Source: Atrina japonica (Eukaryota > Mollusca > Bivalvia > Pterioida > Pinnidae). From it: a stretch of 64,000 nt of DNA. The stretch's first letter is position 1. Each line of letters opens with the position of its first letter. A program made the position numbers and the translations under genes. This document shows, one piece after another, positions 1 through 11,047 of this stretch. The notes beneath the pieces were generated by a model, which had not been told where the DNA came from, searched no databases, and saw only the letters and a list, made by a program, of their open reading frames with translations. The stretch lies in contig BROG01000255.1 of NCBI GenBank assembly GCA_030159075.1, positions 288,501 through 352,500 of the forward strand, in the 5' to 3' direction.

Positions 1-840
1 GCTATCAAGATGAGAGTTAATCATTAATCTAATGTTACAATAAGGCTAGAGATCATCTAATGCTATAAACATCTTGATGGAAGACTTGTTACTTGTTAAC
101 GGCAGTGCGCCATACAGCTAACATGAACACGAACTCTCCCATCTCGGTAAAATGACAGATACGCTTTCCCAAAAGTACAAAAACTTTGCTCTAAGACAGA
201 AAGATTGATGACTCGAAGTCTTTGTGAAATAATAAGATTTGACAGAAAACAATACAGAACTTGCAACCTGAATGTTGAAATTAAAGACATCTACGATGAA
301 TGACGATCAACAATCTTGATCTGTTTTAAGAAATATCTAGATCGTGGCATTCAAGATTGAGTATGAATGATGCTCTTTGAGTGGTTTCATGTATTCCCAA
401 ATAACTTGCTGCTTATATCAAAAACAATTTTTTTATATTTATTTCAGCAGTTGTATTCAATATGCTATGGAGCAGTAAAGCTTCATAGAATCATAGTGAT
501 CGGGAAGTACAGTACAGTTTTTATAGAAAAATAATTAATTAATGGTTCTAGCAGTGTAAAAACGTCATCCAGATTAAACATGTCAGTTTCTCAAATATTG
601 AAACTTTCCAGCTATTGAATAATACGTACTGTTTCTATATACTCGATCACTCTACATCCAAATAATTCTATTTCACGTACTGGACAAATATTTGAGCAAA
701 CTCTTAGCTAAAGTATAGGAATAGTTATTTACTTCAATTTTGGCAGGTTTAGAATACACATTTTGTGTACTAAGCTTATAAGAGAGAGAAATTGTTCATG
801 TGAACAAGTGAAATGAAGGATTCCTGAATTCTAACTTAAA
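1..840. other. No gene seen; probable downstream intron
   Basis: AT-rich sequence with no recognisable exon or repeat. The longest open frame is 64 codons on the minus strand (96-290) and resembles nothing I know. I looked on the minus strand for the next discoidin exon, expected to carry an Ala-Trp-Cys-Pro-like motif, and did not find it here, so it probably lies beyond the left edge. Confidence 0.5.
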
Positions 841-1044
841 CATGATTTTATCTCTGGGTTATTTAAGTGTGACCTTGAGGTATGACTTTAAGGTCAACAG
901 TGACCTGAGGTCCATGATTTTATTTTCTGGGTTATTTGAGTGTGACCTTGAGGTAAGGCTTTAAGGTCAACAGTGACCAACAATCTGAGATTTGATTTTC
1001 TGGGTTATTTGAGTGTGACCTTGAGGTGAGGCTTTAAGGTCAAC
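841..1044. repeat. 73-bp tandem repeat, about 2.8 copies, with AGGTCA-type half-sites
   Basis: The motif GGGTTATTT recurs at 856, 929 and 1002, giving an exact 73-bp period. Each unit carries TGACCTTGA (870-878, 943-951, 1016-1024) followed by TTAAGGTCA (888-896, 961-969, 1034-1042), that is, two extended nuclear-receptor half-sites in opposite orientation. Similar GACCTTGAGG repeats are, as I recall, common in molluscan DNA, so this may simply be a minisatellite. The half-sites are seen; receptor binding is only a hypothesis. Confidence 0.85.
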
Positions 1045-2143
1045 TTCATTTCTGTACATGTGTTGTGAGAGATCTATTGTTATAAGCTATTCCTCATTTA
1101 TAGCAATTGCTTTTTGTCAACTTCTTCTACAACATGTAGGCCTACACACAAGTCCATTTAACCAACTTTATTTATTCTTATTAACTAGGTTAACTGTATA
1201 TTTCTACAAACAAACATGGTTTAAAACGCAATATGACCTAAATTTCATACATAAAATCTACAAGTACATGTATATGAAACTTGAACTCCTTATAATCACC
1301 ATAAAAATCAAACAAGGGGACTTGAAAATGATACTCTGAACTCCTCTTGAGTTTTCGTACTTGATCTACATACAGCAGTTTTAGACTGATGCATACAGAT
1401 AAAATTCTCCTAATCAACTCCATCTGTGTTGAGTAAATCTATGAGGGGTTTAAAGAGATTAAGGGACTCAGAATAACAAGCATCAGTAAGATGTTGATTC
1501 ATGTACAAAAGCATTACATGTCATTCTCAATGGGCCACAAGTCCAATTAATCCCCTCCATTTCTGTAGGCGGATTCTAGGGGCTTTCTTTTCCTTGTCAC
1601 TTTGAATCCTTACAGTATACATGAATTAAACATGTACTGGAAAAAATGTGAATCATACGGCTTCTTAGCAGTGGAAAATGATCGGCTACATTTATTAAGA
1701 GTATTCTCAGAGGCACTTCAGCGCTGTCATATTTATTAGTATAAATCATTCTTCTCTACTTTCTGTGTAAAGGAGGAGCCCCTCTAACGGATACTATTTC
1801 ATATTACACAGAAATCGGAAACTTATCAAGTACTGACCATTATACACAGAGATATATTAGTCACCATGACAATTTTGATTTGTCACTTCCATTATCTTCT
1901 TCGTATTAATAAACCGACTTCATTTAGAAATCTGGAGAAAGTAATTATAATGATGGGAATGATATTTGAGATGCAGGAAGACATACAAAGTATGTTATAA
2001 TGGAAATACATTAGACCCACAGAGGGCAACTGTCGGACACCTGACACAGGGATAAAATGATACGTACATATTACACCTGAATCCTTTCTCCGTTACATGT
2101 GAAGTCCTATAAAATTAGGACAGTATAAATACTAATACTGAAA
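1045..2143. other. Intronic or intergenic DNA, nothing recognised
   Basis: No splice-flanked coding frame or repeat family was recognised. A 93-codon plus-strand frame (1058-1339) begins at the edge of the 73-bp repeat and has an AT-driven composition (Leu, Ile, Phe, Tyr, Lys), so I do not call it a gene. Confidence 0.5.
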
Positions 2144-2228
2144 CCTTTCAACCCCACTGACCACAATAGACTGTTCTAATACAGTAAAACAGAGCATACC
2201 ATTCAAATACTTGGGTGTGGAAGGGTTA
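2144..2228 (+). repeat. TTAA-bounded short element, strongly diverged copy
   Basis: It begins with a degenerate CAACCCC block, keeps the inner ACAATAGACT and CATTCAAAT blocks that align to ACAATGGACT and CAGTCCAAAT of the family, and ends in GGGTTAA. The alignment needs several gaps, so this is the least certain copy. Confidence 0.35.
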
Positions 2229-3285
2229 ATCCACAAGTACAATCTACATTTTACATGTATGTTGAAAAACAAGGGGCCCCAACAGTCATTGTCCCCTGAA
2301 TGAAATAATTCCCAGATTTGGCCCCTTTTAAAGCCCCTTATTTGTCTGTTTCTCTCTCATTCTGCATGTGTACCTGTACATTGTATCTATCTGTATTTGT
2401 CTGTATATCTGTCTTTCTATCCATCTCTGATTTGATTGAAACTCCATCTCTAGGCAACACTTCTGAGAGTTAAATCAAAGCTTATAAAATTGGATCAGAT
2501 TTTCCCCTGCTCCAGAAGCTCATAAAATAGACATTTAAATCCAGGTACTCACAACGCCTATAGTGTAATGACCCCTCCAGGTATGTTTATATCAAAGAGT
2601 AATATCACAAAGAAAAATTAAACACAAACTGATCCAAACCCCAAGTACAAATTAATGATCGGTCCTGTTTTAATTATTCATCTTCTAATGATTCATGGCT
2701 GCTAGCTTTTATAGATTTGAATGCTGAAAGGATGCGTCTTCCCAGCATCTTTATACGGTTAAGAAAAACTACATCCTCAGGAGACACATCAGTATTTTTA
2801 TTCCTTGCAATGCTGATCATTAATTCGTAATATGTTCCCGACTTGGTAGCTAAAAACCAGTAGGGTCTGACCCCCTGGGAGCTAATCTCTCTTTGTACTT
2901 ACTTAAAGATGTCAAATGCTTTTCATAATTTGTTGGCTGACAAAGAAAACTGATATCTATCTATCGACTTTAGGATAGTTGATGTTAAGCTAGGAATGCA
3001 ATGATTGCAATGACCATGACCTAACATCACTAACATGAAATCTTTGTCTACATGAAATATCGTAAACCTGTAAAATTTTGCCCTTCCACAACAGAAAACA
3101 TATTCACACCGTCTTAAATTTACACAAAATCACCAAAGTCTCATGAATAGATGACGTGTGTTCCCGCTTTGATCATTTGCATTCGCCGCCTCATCTAAGG
3201 ACGAAAATGGTGAAAATTAAACAGAAGTGAAAAATTCCTGATACATGTACATGTAAACAGTATATACATGTATTTTGATGCAAGA
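2229..3285. other. Intronic or intergenic DNA, nothing recognised
   Basis: It holds a loose pyrimidine-rich stretch (about 2340-2440, CTGT/CTCT words) and otherwise unique AT-rich sequence. No exon with matching splice sites was found on either strand. Confidence 0.5.
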
Positions 3286-3425
3286 CCATGGGCCGTTTTA
3301 CGAAAGGTCCTAAGTCCTTAATCCTAACTTTTAGTCCTTACTACCATGGCACGCTGACTGGTCAGTCCCATGACATTTAGGACTAAGCGTTAGGATTTAG
3401 GACCTTTCGTAAAACAGGGCCCTGG
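3286..3425. mobile_element. Fold-back (inverted-repeat) element
   Basis: Two arms of about 50 bases face each other around a short centre. The left arm reads GGCC, then GTTTTACGAAAGGTCCTAA, then AATCCTAAC and TTAGTCCT. The right arm carries the reverse complement of the same blocks in the same order. It sits about 170 bases downstream (in gene direction) of the discoidin exon, inside the intron. The architecture fits a non-autonomous DNA transposon or MITE; no transposase is present and I cannot name the superfamily. Confidence 0.75.
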
Positions 3426-3597
3426 TTCCCTTTCACATATTTCTGACATAAATATACCTAGAGATTTGGAAATGCAAAAAAAAAGTCGAGAAAAATGATT
3501 TACAGTAATCTGGGTTCATTGTGCTAGTCTTGGTAAAAAAAAAAAAAGGATTCTGAAGAATACTGACGTGAATAATTAAATGTAAAGTCAAACTTAC

Positions 3598-3703
3598 CTC
3601 GCACTCTTAGGGCCAACGGAATCATCTTGGAATGACGAACTGGCTGTGATTGCACTATCCGGAATGACTCCCGATTCCATTCCAAGTGCCACCTGGCATT
3701 TAC
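3598..3703 (-). CDS. Internal exon of a discoidin (F5/8 type C) domain protein, probably a DDR-type receptor tyrosine kinase
   Basis: On the minus strand a pyrimidine-rich tract ending TTATCTTCTTCAG precedes the exon and GTAAGT follows it. The 106-base exon begins with two bases that finish a codon and ends two bases into the next (entry phase 1, exit phase 2). Its 34 full codons start KCQV, continue ALGMESGVIPDSAITASS, and end VGPKSA. The early Cys, LGMESG and the I-D-ITASS pattern are hallmarks of the start of discoidin domains, which form a beta-barrel closed by a Cys-Cys bridge. In discoidin-domain receptors this domain is extracellular and binds collagen, signalling to a cytoplasmic tyrosine kinase. 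The VGP-x-x-AR ending resembles invertebrate DDRs as I recall them. Neuropilin-like, EDIL3-like or other lectin-like discoidin proteins are alternatives. A second AG eleven bases inside the exon could serve as acceptor but would remove the conserved Cys. The frame also has stops on both sides beyond the splice sites, as expected for an exon. Only this piece of the protein is in the window. Confidence 0.8.
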
Positions 3704-3850
3704 CTGAAGAAGATAAAGATACACCGACATTAATAAAATGTAGGAAATAAGGTATGTGTCATTGATATATTGGTCTTATTGTCATGGTAATAATATCTTA
3801 ATATTATTACTGTTAAGATAGGGAAATGCTCTAGTTTTACTGTATACTAG

Positions 3851-3892
3851 TTTTGTTTGTTTGTTTGTTTATTGTTGTTTAACGTCCCACTT
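3851..3892 (-). mobile_element. SINE-1 3' tail fragment
   Basis: A TTTG-repeat run followed by ATTGTTGTTTAACGTCCCAC matches the 3' end (minus orientation) of the intact SINE at 9735-10029. The rest of the element is missing, so this is a remnant about 150 bases upstream of the discoidin exon. Confidence 0.7.
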
Positions 3893-3899
3893 AACATAA

Positions 3900-4935
3900 A
3901 GATAATGTTATGCTATGCCAAATTTCGATTGAAATACAATATGTTGACCAAATTTGTAAGTTCACAATGTTTGTATTCTATTTCGACAAATGGACATGTT
4001 TCTTTCTTGAAATGGACAAATCAAGTTCAGCTTATAATGGCGGTCATCTGATTGCTTTTAGTTTTGGTAAAGAAACACAAATATTTTTTTTTCCTTCTAT
4101 TTCACTTAAAGATACAAAAACATGATACACTGACTTAAAGTGCAGATGACAACGCGATAAGAAAACAAGATAATTAGAAGTCACTACTCCTAAAATTACC
4201 TGACTAGCGTGACTTCTGGGACATTCATTAAAAAAAAGATAAAGATGGCTTGTTAAAAGTGTAATGAATTAGGTAATTGATTGTTTGGAAATCTATAATG
4301 GCTTTCTTAAACAAACAATTTGTGAAAAGAAAACAGTTCTTGTTGAGAAATGATTTAGTGTTGCTTGTCAATTGATTGGATATAGCTCTGACCACCAGAG
4401 TTGAAAAAACAGGACCAACACCACCTAAGTTGAGAAAAATGACAGTACAATATTTATGGGCATTTTAAGATATAAATGACCTATTGCCCACATAGTGTTT
4501 ATTACCCAAAGGTGTCATATGAATCAATTATCCAATCATATTTAAAGTTTATTGCATTTTGACCAATCAAACACACTGTTATAATGGTATATGTTATCAT
4601 CCAATCATATGACAGGTTAAGTGTTATGGTGCCCTTAGCCAATCAACTACAGATATAAGATTTGTAACTTGATAAGAAGTTTAGATCTCTCTTAATATGT
4701 TAATAACATCATCATGCCCTCAAAACTTTTATGTGAATTTTAACCTCGAAAATATCTTCTGGGATTTCACTGCAGAGACACACACAAATTCCTGTATTTT
4801 CAAGAAAGAGTTTGCACAAATGTCAAACATTGAACAAATATTTTACATTATGTTAGTATTAAAATTATCACTGAAATAATTACTGGATTTACAAAGTGTT
4901 GAAGCATTCAATAAAAATCTTAACATCTACATCTA

Positions 4936-4938
<3 letters not shown>
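3900..4938. other. Probable intron, nothing recognised
   Basis: Unique AT-rich sequence directly upstream (in gene direction) of the discoidin exon. Two overlapping 64- and 71-codon plus-strand frames (3857-4125) begin in or next to the SINE fragment and are not credible genes. Confidence 0.5.

Positions 4939-4982
<44 letters not shown>
4939..4982. repeat. (CT)n microsatellite
   Basis: Uninterrupted CT dinucleotides for about 44 bases, preceded by a short ACATCT run. Confidence 0.97.
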
Positions 4983-4985
<3 letters not shown>

Positions 4986-7373
4986 TCAATTCATCTACAT
5001 GTATGTCAAAATAAGCTTCCACATATTTTTCTATATCAAGTTACAACAAATCAGAATTTTTCTTTAAAACTCCTGTACAAATATACATGTACATGTATCA
5101 ACAACAACCATTTTTTCATTTTTTTTTCTTCAGTTTTTCTACCAGGTAAGCACATGGTTTTAGTGGCATTTAGCTTCACAGAGTCATTCCTGCTTTGATA
5201 TCGATTTCAAGAGTTTTCTACACAAAACCAATATGAAATACCTCCGTCTTATTTACATATCATTAGGAGGCCAAATCGGCTTTTATTTTTTAAGTGTTAA
5301 AAGTAAATACGGAAATGAACTTGAGGAATAAAACTTAAGCAGATCTGATTCCTGCTGTGGTTTTGCTATTTGTAACTTTTGTTCAACATGGATCAGATCA
5401 ACTTCATAAGCATCTGTCTCCAAGTGTCAAAACTCGAGTCCCACGATTATTGACGACATAAATAAAAAGATGACCTCGACATTATAATAGCTACATACAC
5501 TGAATCAAGATTGATTTGTAATTTTTACATACTTCAGAAAGTGAACGTGATTTTAGCGGAATTTGCCCAAATGGAACTTGAAATTTTATGTACAAATTTT
5601 CAAAAAAAGCAAATAAAGGAAAGTGACATCCATTGCAATTTAAAAGTTTAAAAGACAGATGTAAAGTTTACGTATATTTCAATTCAATGTATTTATAGAA
5701 GTTAAACGATTATCTTGACTTTTCAATTTCACATTTCAGATGCATATTTACATATAGAAAAATTACCTAGAGGACAGTACAAGTTATGGTGGTTTAAACT
5801 ACGTACGTGTACACACTTAAACCCACATATTTTGATAGAGAGAGAGGGGGGGAGAGAGAGAGGGGGGGAGGGGGCTTTTGATACTGCACATAAATTCCCA
5901 GTCATATACAAATCCAATTTGATATTTGGAAAACTTCAGAAATTAATAATTTTTCTTCGTATACATGTATGTAAACATATAAATTAGTTCATGTTCTGAT
6001 TTATAATCTGGCTTCTCACATTTAATATACAGGAGTTTAAAACCTTACCAATATATCACCAACTCCATTAGACAATCAAATTTGATACCATTTTTTAATT
6101 ATCATTACATATTTAACTTTACTAGGGTCCATCAAATTAATTGCTGATTTGAAATCGGATTCTTATTAGCCCCAGCTATGTCACATACACATGTGATTGA
6201 CAACTTCTATAAGTAGCGATCATTGTCAGGCGCATTGATTGATAACGATATTTCATTAAATTTTCCATTGTCAGAACAAAGAATTATTCAGGCTGAAACA
6301 ATCAGATGTACATGAGTCACTCCATGAAACTCGACACTCTGTTTAACCGCAGGATGAGTACAAGGGGTATTATACTGGAAGAAACATATCTGAAGGCGTC
6401 AGATGCCATTTGTTTATATGAAACTGACATTAAGTAAAATCACTTTACAAAGTCCAAAAACTCAAGTTTTAATGACTTGACAACACTCTGTAGAAAATTA
6501 TCGCTACAAAGAGCAAAATATATAATTTTACCGAAACTCATCAGCTCTCGATTAGAAAAAGAAAAGTGCTGCCATAATTTAATCCAAGATGACTGCCTTA
6601 TTTTTTTTTTACGTAACAATAAACAGAAATGACTCAATTAACATGTAAGAAATACCTCAAATAAACTTTAGTACAACTACTTCATGTTTTTTCTTCCAGC
6701 TATTTTTATTGGAATGGTTACCATAAAGTAGAAATTAAAAACAGATTTTAAATCACAACATAGATTCCAAAACCCATTTACTTTCTCCGAAGTTGCCATT
6801 TCATTGTCAGAATAAGTTCCAATCATGTCATTTAACTGCAAATTAATAGAAACAGTTGAAAAATAGAAAAAACGAAAATATTTTTTCAACATTTTTTCCT
6901 CCAAAAACTCATAAATCTGTTGAAACAACCAGAGAAAATTATGCCTCAGATTTTGTGCATTTTTCTCGTCGCAATGTTACATTGTTGCTTCGTACAGTTG
7001 TTAATTGAATCATAATGTAATACATTTAGAAAGAATGGTGAATTTATGCCAAAGAGAAGTATTTTTAACTATTTATGAGAAAAAAATTAAAATAAGATAG
7101 CTGCACAGTGTTACATGATGTAATCACCTTACCAGATAATGGAAGGATTGCATAACTGTACTATGTTTGACATCTAAAACATCACCTTGTGGCATGTGGC
7201 AAAGTGACATTTTATAATGTGAGAAAGAAGGAGAAAGAACTAACAAGTTGTGACATTAGATAGGCGACTATTTTATTCTTATTTATTTACCAGCTTTCCA
7301 ATTACTGGTAAACGCTTATTTCCTCATTAGCATTCATTATTTATACTGGTGGTGGTCCACTGTATTGCAGGAC
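4983..7373. other. No gene; one purine tract
   Basis: Apart from an imperfect GA/G-rich purine run at about 5836-5875 the region is unique and AT-rich. Open frames here are at most about 90 codons; the one at 5715-5987 passes through the purine run. Confidence 0.5.
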
Positions 7374-7463
7374 TTAACTCATCACCCCCTGTTGTCATAT
7401 TTAGACTCACCCAAATCAATAAATAGTATGGTGTACAATCATAATTTAGGGGTGAACAAGTTC
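7374..7463 (-). repeat. TTAA-bounded short element, diverged
   Basis: It starts TTAACTCATCACCCCCTG, has the inner block TTTAGACTCACCCAAAT, and ends AGGGGTGAACAAGTTCA, so both inverted ends are recognisable. The second end has mutated from TTAA to TTCA. Confidence 0.6.
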
Positions 7464-7508
7464 ATATTACATGTAAAATTATTATTAAATTTTAATTCTA
7501 AATCATAT

Positions 7509-7589
7509 ACCCCTGAATTCTGACAGTGGACTTAACCATTCTTTGAAATGGACAGATCCAAATGTGACTTCAGGGGTTGAAGAGTTAAA
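7509..7589 (-). repeat. TTAA-bounded short element, diverged
   Basis: Read on the minus strand it begins TTAACTCTTCAACCCCTGA and contains CACATTTGGA and GTCCACTGTC before an AGGGG end. The same sub-variant, with GTCCACTGTCAGAATTCAGG, recurs at 48480-48640. It lies 45 bases from the previous copy. Confidence 0.65.
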
Positions 7590-9222
7590 CTTTTTTTTTT
7601 AACTGTTTGAATATACATGTATTTTAATCACATGTGATTTACTTATAAATGAGAGTTATGTGGCCTTTTTTTTTCACAAAAAGACTTCTTTTAAAAAACA
7701 ATATGGCTGAAATGATTTTGCTTTTAGTACCATAATAGACTTTCAAATACACAGAATCATGCATGGTTTCCCAAAATAAAAATACTGTATATGCAATACA
7801 GTGAGATCCACAACAGTTAGGGAACAGACTTTATACAAGTACATGTATATTTGTTTACATGTACTTAAGTGTTATTTTACAAAACCCTACAAATTTTTCT
7901 CTTATACGGAGATGTCATCACCAGAGGGCTTCAAGTGTCACAAATTTTGATTTTGTGACTAACCCCATTACAAGATGGATAAATATGATGTTCAAGTTTT
8001 CACAAACAAAAGTAATACGGAAGAATTTGAATTCAGTAGAAAGTTAGCGACACAACTTCCTGTCTGTTAGGTACATGTATTATGACAGACATTATGATAT
8101 AGATTCTTGATGAACATTTTCCAGAATTAAGTACGATAAGGGCATTCTGTGTCTGAAATGATTAATCCACTGTACGACTGACAGTAGACGCATTCAATCA
8201 CACTGCTGTAGTGGGTCAACGCAGGTTCAGGAAACAGCGGGACCAATCTGATAACGGAAGGAAATGATGGTTCTCCCTTTGCTACTCATTCAACGAAACC
8301 CCGAATGAAGTAGTTCCCCCAAAATACCAAGCTATGATTGACAAATTCTCATCATCGCCTCATATGACATTCTAGCTTATCAATTTTGTTAATAACCAGA
8401 CGAAAGACGGCAATCAGATTGAGACGTATAAAAGGCCACTCCATGTCAAAATTTCGTGTTTTATCTTTCCTTTCATCAAACTTAAACACATACAAGAAGG
8501 CATGTCGAACAGGTGATATTAAACAAAACACAATTATTCTATTGATTTTATCATTATTATTTTTCATTAAATGCTGTTTGCGTTTTAAATAGTTATGATT
8601 TTATCTACAAATCAATTGCCAACACATTGTTTTTCCTTCGTCTATAACAGTACCAGTGAACCCAGTCACCTGGCCATAACAAAACATGTGCTTTGTCATG
8701 AGGTGTCAAGATGTCCACAAATTTAACCAGATTAAAGAACATCAAAATGCGGTCAATTTTCTACCTGCTGATTCTGACAAACCTCATGTCACAAAGCCTG
8801 TTATCATTCCGTTACTTCATTTTATCGTGGCGAGCCGCCACTCGCATTAATTTTGAACTTTGAACTGAAGTGTTCTGACCCCATCTGCTTTATTGTAAAC
8901 ACCAGAGACAAACTACTGCTGATTTTAAAATCAAGCATGTAAATCGGTATGATCATGAGTTTCAAATTTCCAGGTAAATTTCATTTACAAGGTAAATAGC
9001 TAACTATATCGGAAACATCACATATATACGTCTCTAGATTATGATGAAGATATCATTTTGGACATTTTCAATCAAATGCCGCACTTGTTCTTGGTTTTGT
9101 ATCAAGAAATCTTGTTTCATGTGTAAAATCATTTTTGAAGAAATTCTGATTTGTATCACCAGAAGAATAATTTCTTCATAATATACAAGCCAATGAAATC
9201 TGATTACAGTGCTGTTTTTTCA
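7590..9222. other. No gene; one SINE remnant inside
   Basis: Mostly unique sequence. A TATA-box-like GTATAAAAGG occurs near 8428 but no open frame or splice context follows it. The 62- to 71-codon frames (7859-8047, 8352-8592) are unremarkable and overlap on opposite strands. Confidence 0.45.
7894..7950 (-). mobile_element. SINE-1 body fragment, diverged
   Basis: CTTATACGGAGATGTCATCA followed by AGAGGGCTTCAAG aligns to the body of the intact SINE (ACTTATATGGAGACGTCACC ... GAAGGGCTTCAAA at about 9789-9833). Neither the tRNA-like head nor the tail is preserved. Confidence 0.5.
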
Positions 9223-9440
9223 GCAAAATGAAAATGGGTTATCTCCCTTATCCTTTCATCTCTCATTCTCTCACTTGATGAATTACTGATACATATCTGA
9301 TTCAGGTATTTCTATTTTACTATACAAAAATGAATTAAGTCCCTTTCCCTTTTATCTTGAATTCTCACTTCAAAGTGTTAATATCTGATCAAGACTTTTT
9401 TCTTATTGCACTGAATGAAAATAGATTTATCTCCCCCTCT
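9223..9440. repeat. Degenerate tandem repeat around TTATCTCCCTT
   Basis: Three loosely similar units starting near 9225, 9325 and 9412 share AAAATGAA, then TTATCTCCC or AGTCCCTTTCCC, then a C/T-rich stretch with TTCA words. Related words (GAGTTATCTCCCTT) reappear near 9700. Period is about 90-100 bases and the similarity is weak. Confidence 0.4.
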
Positions 9441-9497
9441 TCATTTACTTTCATATCCTCAAATACCTGATGTCTAGGTCATGTTAACATGTCTTTG

Positions 9498-9587
9498 TTA
9501 ACTTACCATCTCCTGACAAAAAATGGACTCCCTGTAAATCAATCACTTTGATCAGTCCAAATGTGTCTAAAGGGGTGAATGGGTTAA
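9498..9587 (+). repeat. TTAA-bounded short element
   Basis: TTAACTTACCATCTCCTGAC at one end, AATGGACTCCCTGTAAATCA inside, then CAGTCCAAATGTGTC and AGGGGTGAATGGGTTAA at the other end. All family blocks are present in order. Confidence 0.8.
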
Positions 9588-9734
9588 TGTGTAAACTTCA
9601 AATGAGATATCTCCTTCATATATTATGTTCATACATTTTGTATATGTGCATATATATCCATTCTTCATCTGCTTATCCAATAAGTTTACATAGAATGAGT
9701 TATCTCCCTTTTCTTCATACAGTGTATATACATG

Positions 9735-10029
9735 TTTGTTTGTTTGTTTGTTTGTTTATTGTTGTTTAACGTCCCACTCAAGAATATTTCACTTATATGG
9801 AGACGTCACCAAATGCCGGTGAAGGGCTTCAAATTTTGGCCTATGCTCGGCACTTACGGCCATTGAGCAGTGAGGGTTCTTTAACGTGCCGACACCTACT
9901 GTGACACGGGACCTCCAGTTTTTACTGTCTCATCCGAAAGACAGGAAACCAACCTGTTGCCGGCGGGACTCGAACTCACGACCTCACGATCCAGAGTCGA
10001 GCGCGCTACCGACTGAGCCAGGCCGGCTT
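9735..10029 (-). mobile_element. Full-length tRNA-derived SINE (SINE-1; V-SINE/RUDI-like)
   Basis: Read on the minus strand it begins GCCGGCCTGGCTCAGTCGG, a tRNA-like start with a Pol III A box (TGGCTCAGTCGG), and continues to a B box (GTTCGAGTC) about 40 bases later. A roughly 200-base tRNA-unrelated body follows, then the tail GACGTTAAACAACAATAAAC with an AAAC-repeat end. A perfect 11-base duplication, GTATATACATG, flanks it at 9724-9734 and 10030-10040, which marks retrotransposition and suggests a fairly recent insertion. The end GACGTTAAACAA reminds me of the RUDI/V-SINE group in molluscs; the family name is a recollection. A tRNA gene is excluded because the 3' acceptor arm is replaced by the SINE body. 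Confidence 0.92.
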
Positions 10030-10040
10030 GTATATACATG

Positions 10041-10446
10041 TACATGTACCCGTATCAGTGTATGCTAACAATTTATTTTATAAAGAAATGCACAGTATAC
10101 ATTCTGTATACATGTATATTTTAAGATATGATTTATCTAAAATTTTGTCATGGTTTAAATTTTGTTGATAAATGAAAACATCGAAATAAACGAAATTAAA
10201 ACCACAACAAGATTTTCTGATTCTAGTGTATTTATTTGCAAATTATTTCAGATCCCCTAGCTTTAATGTCTATTACCATTCACTAAATCTGTCCTCATTG
10301 ATTATGGGTTTTTGCTCTTTCGGAGATGGCAAATCTCCTGATATACAGCGACTTAGGAACTTGAATATTGATTATTTCACATTTCAGTAATCTTCTGTAT
10401 TCTCTTTTCTACTATAAGACTTATCTACCAGATGAAATAAGTCATG
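10041..10446. other. No gene seen
   Basis: Unique AT-rich sequence between the SINE and the next TTAA element, with several TACATGTA words next to the SINE. Confidence 0.5.
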
Positions 10447-10538
10447 TTAACTCATCAACCCCTGAGAAACAATGAACTCATCTTATAAATCAATGATTTA
10501 GGCCAGTCCATATGTGTCTTTAGAGGTGAATGAGTTAA
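10447..10538 (+). repeat. TTAA-bounded short element, well preserved
   Basis: It begins TTAACTCATCAACCCCTGA and ends TAGAGGTGAATGAGTTAA, so the ends are inverted repeats of about 17 bases with TTAA outermost on both sides. The total of 92 bases is the typical length. Confidence 0.9.
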
Positions 10539-10556
10539 GATAGAACAGGATAAAGA

Positions 10557-10736
10557 AGTAAAACCTGTATATAGGGGCCACCCAAGGGACCAGAAAATAT
10601 TGGCCTTTATGTGCAGGTGACCCTTATACACAGGTTCAATTTAGTTGAAGCATGCAGTCAAGGGACTTTTCAAAACTGGCCTTTATAGACAGGTGATCCT
10701 TATATAGAGGTGGCTGCTATAGCAGGTTTTACTGTA
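10557..10736. mobile_element. TA-flanked MITE (CAGTAAAACC family)
   Basis: The left end AGTAAAACCTGTATATAGG, then GGCCACC, is mirrored at the right end by GCAGGTTTTACTGTA, preceded by the complement of GGCCACCTCTATATAAG. About 180 bases with terminal inverted repeats near 30 bases. TA lies outside the CAGT end on the right. This fits a non-autonomous Tc1/mariner-pogo type element. Confidence 0.75.
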
Positions 10737-11047
10737 TGTATTAATATTGACCTGAGAATATAACCTGTAAATTATGACGTTTGGGACAAGTCAGGGATTT
10801 CCTGACACTCTGTTCAGAATGGGGCCTAATCCTTTTGGAATTTTAGCAACTTCTTATTGAAATTTGGAAATTTGAAAATACTGTTTGAAAATACAAGAAT
10901 CTCTTCAAATTCATTGTCATTTGACTTCAATTGGGATATTTCAATTGCAAACTGGGGAAAAATGCAATTTCTTGCAATAGGAATGGGGTCCTGTTTGGAA
11001 CCTGCATGATAGGGCGGAAAACCCTGCAAGTATCACTTTTTCTGTCT

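Noticed and set aside
9957..10029. tRNA gene on the minus strand
   Set aside because: A and B boxes are present but the acceptor stem is not closed; the sequence continues into a SINE body and tail with target duplication.
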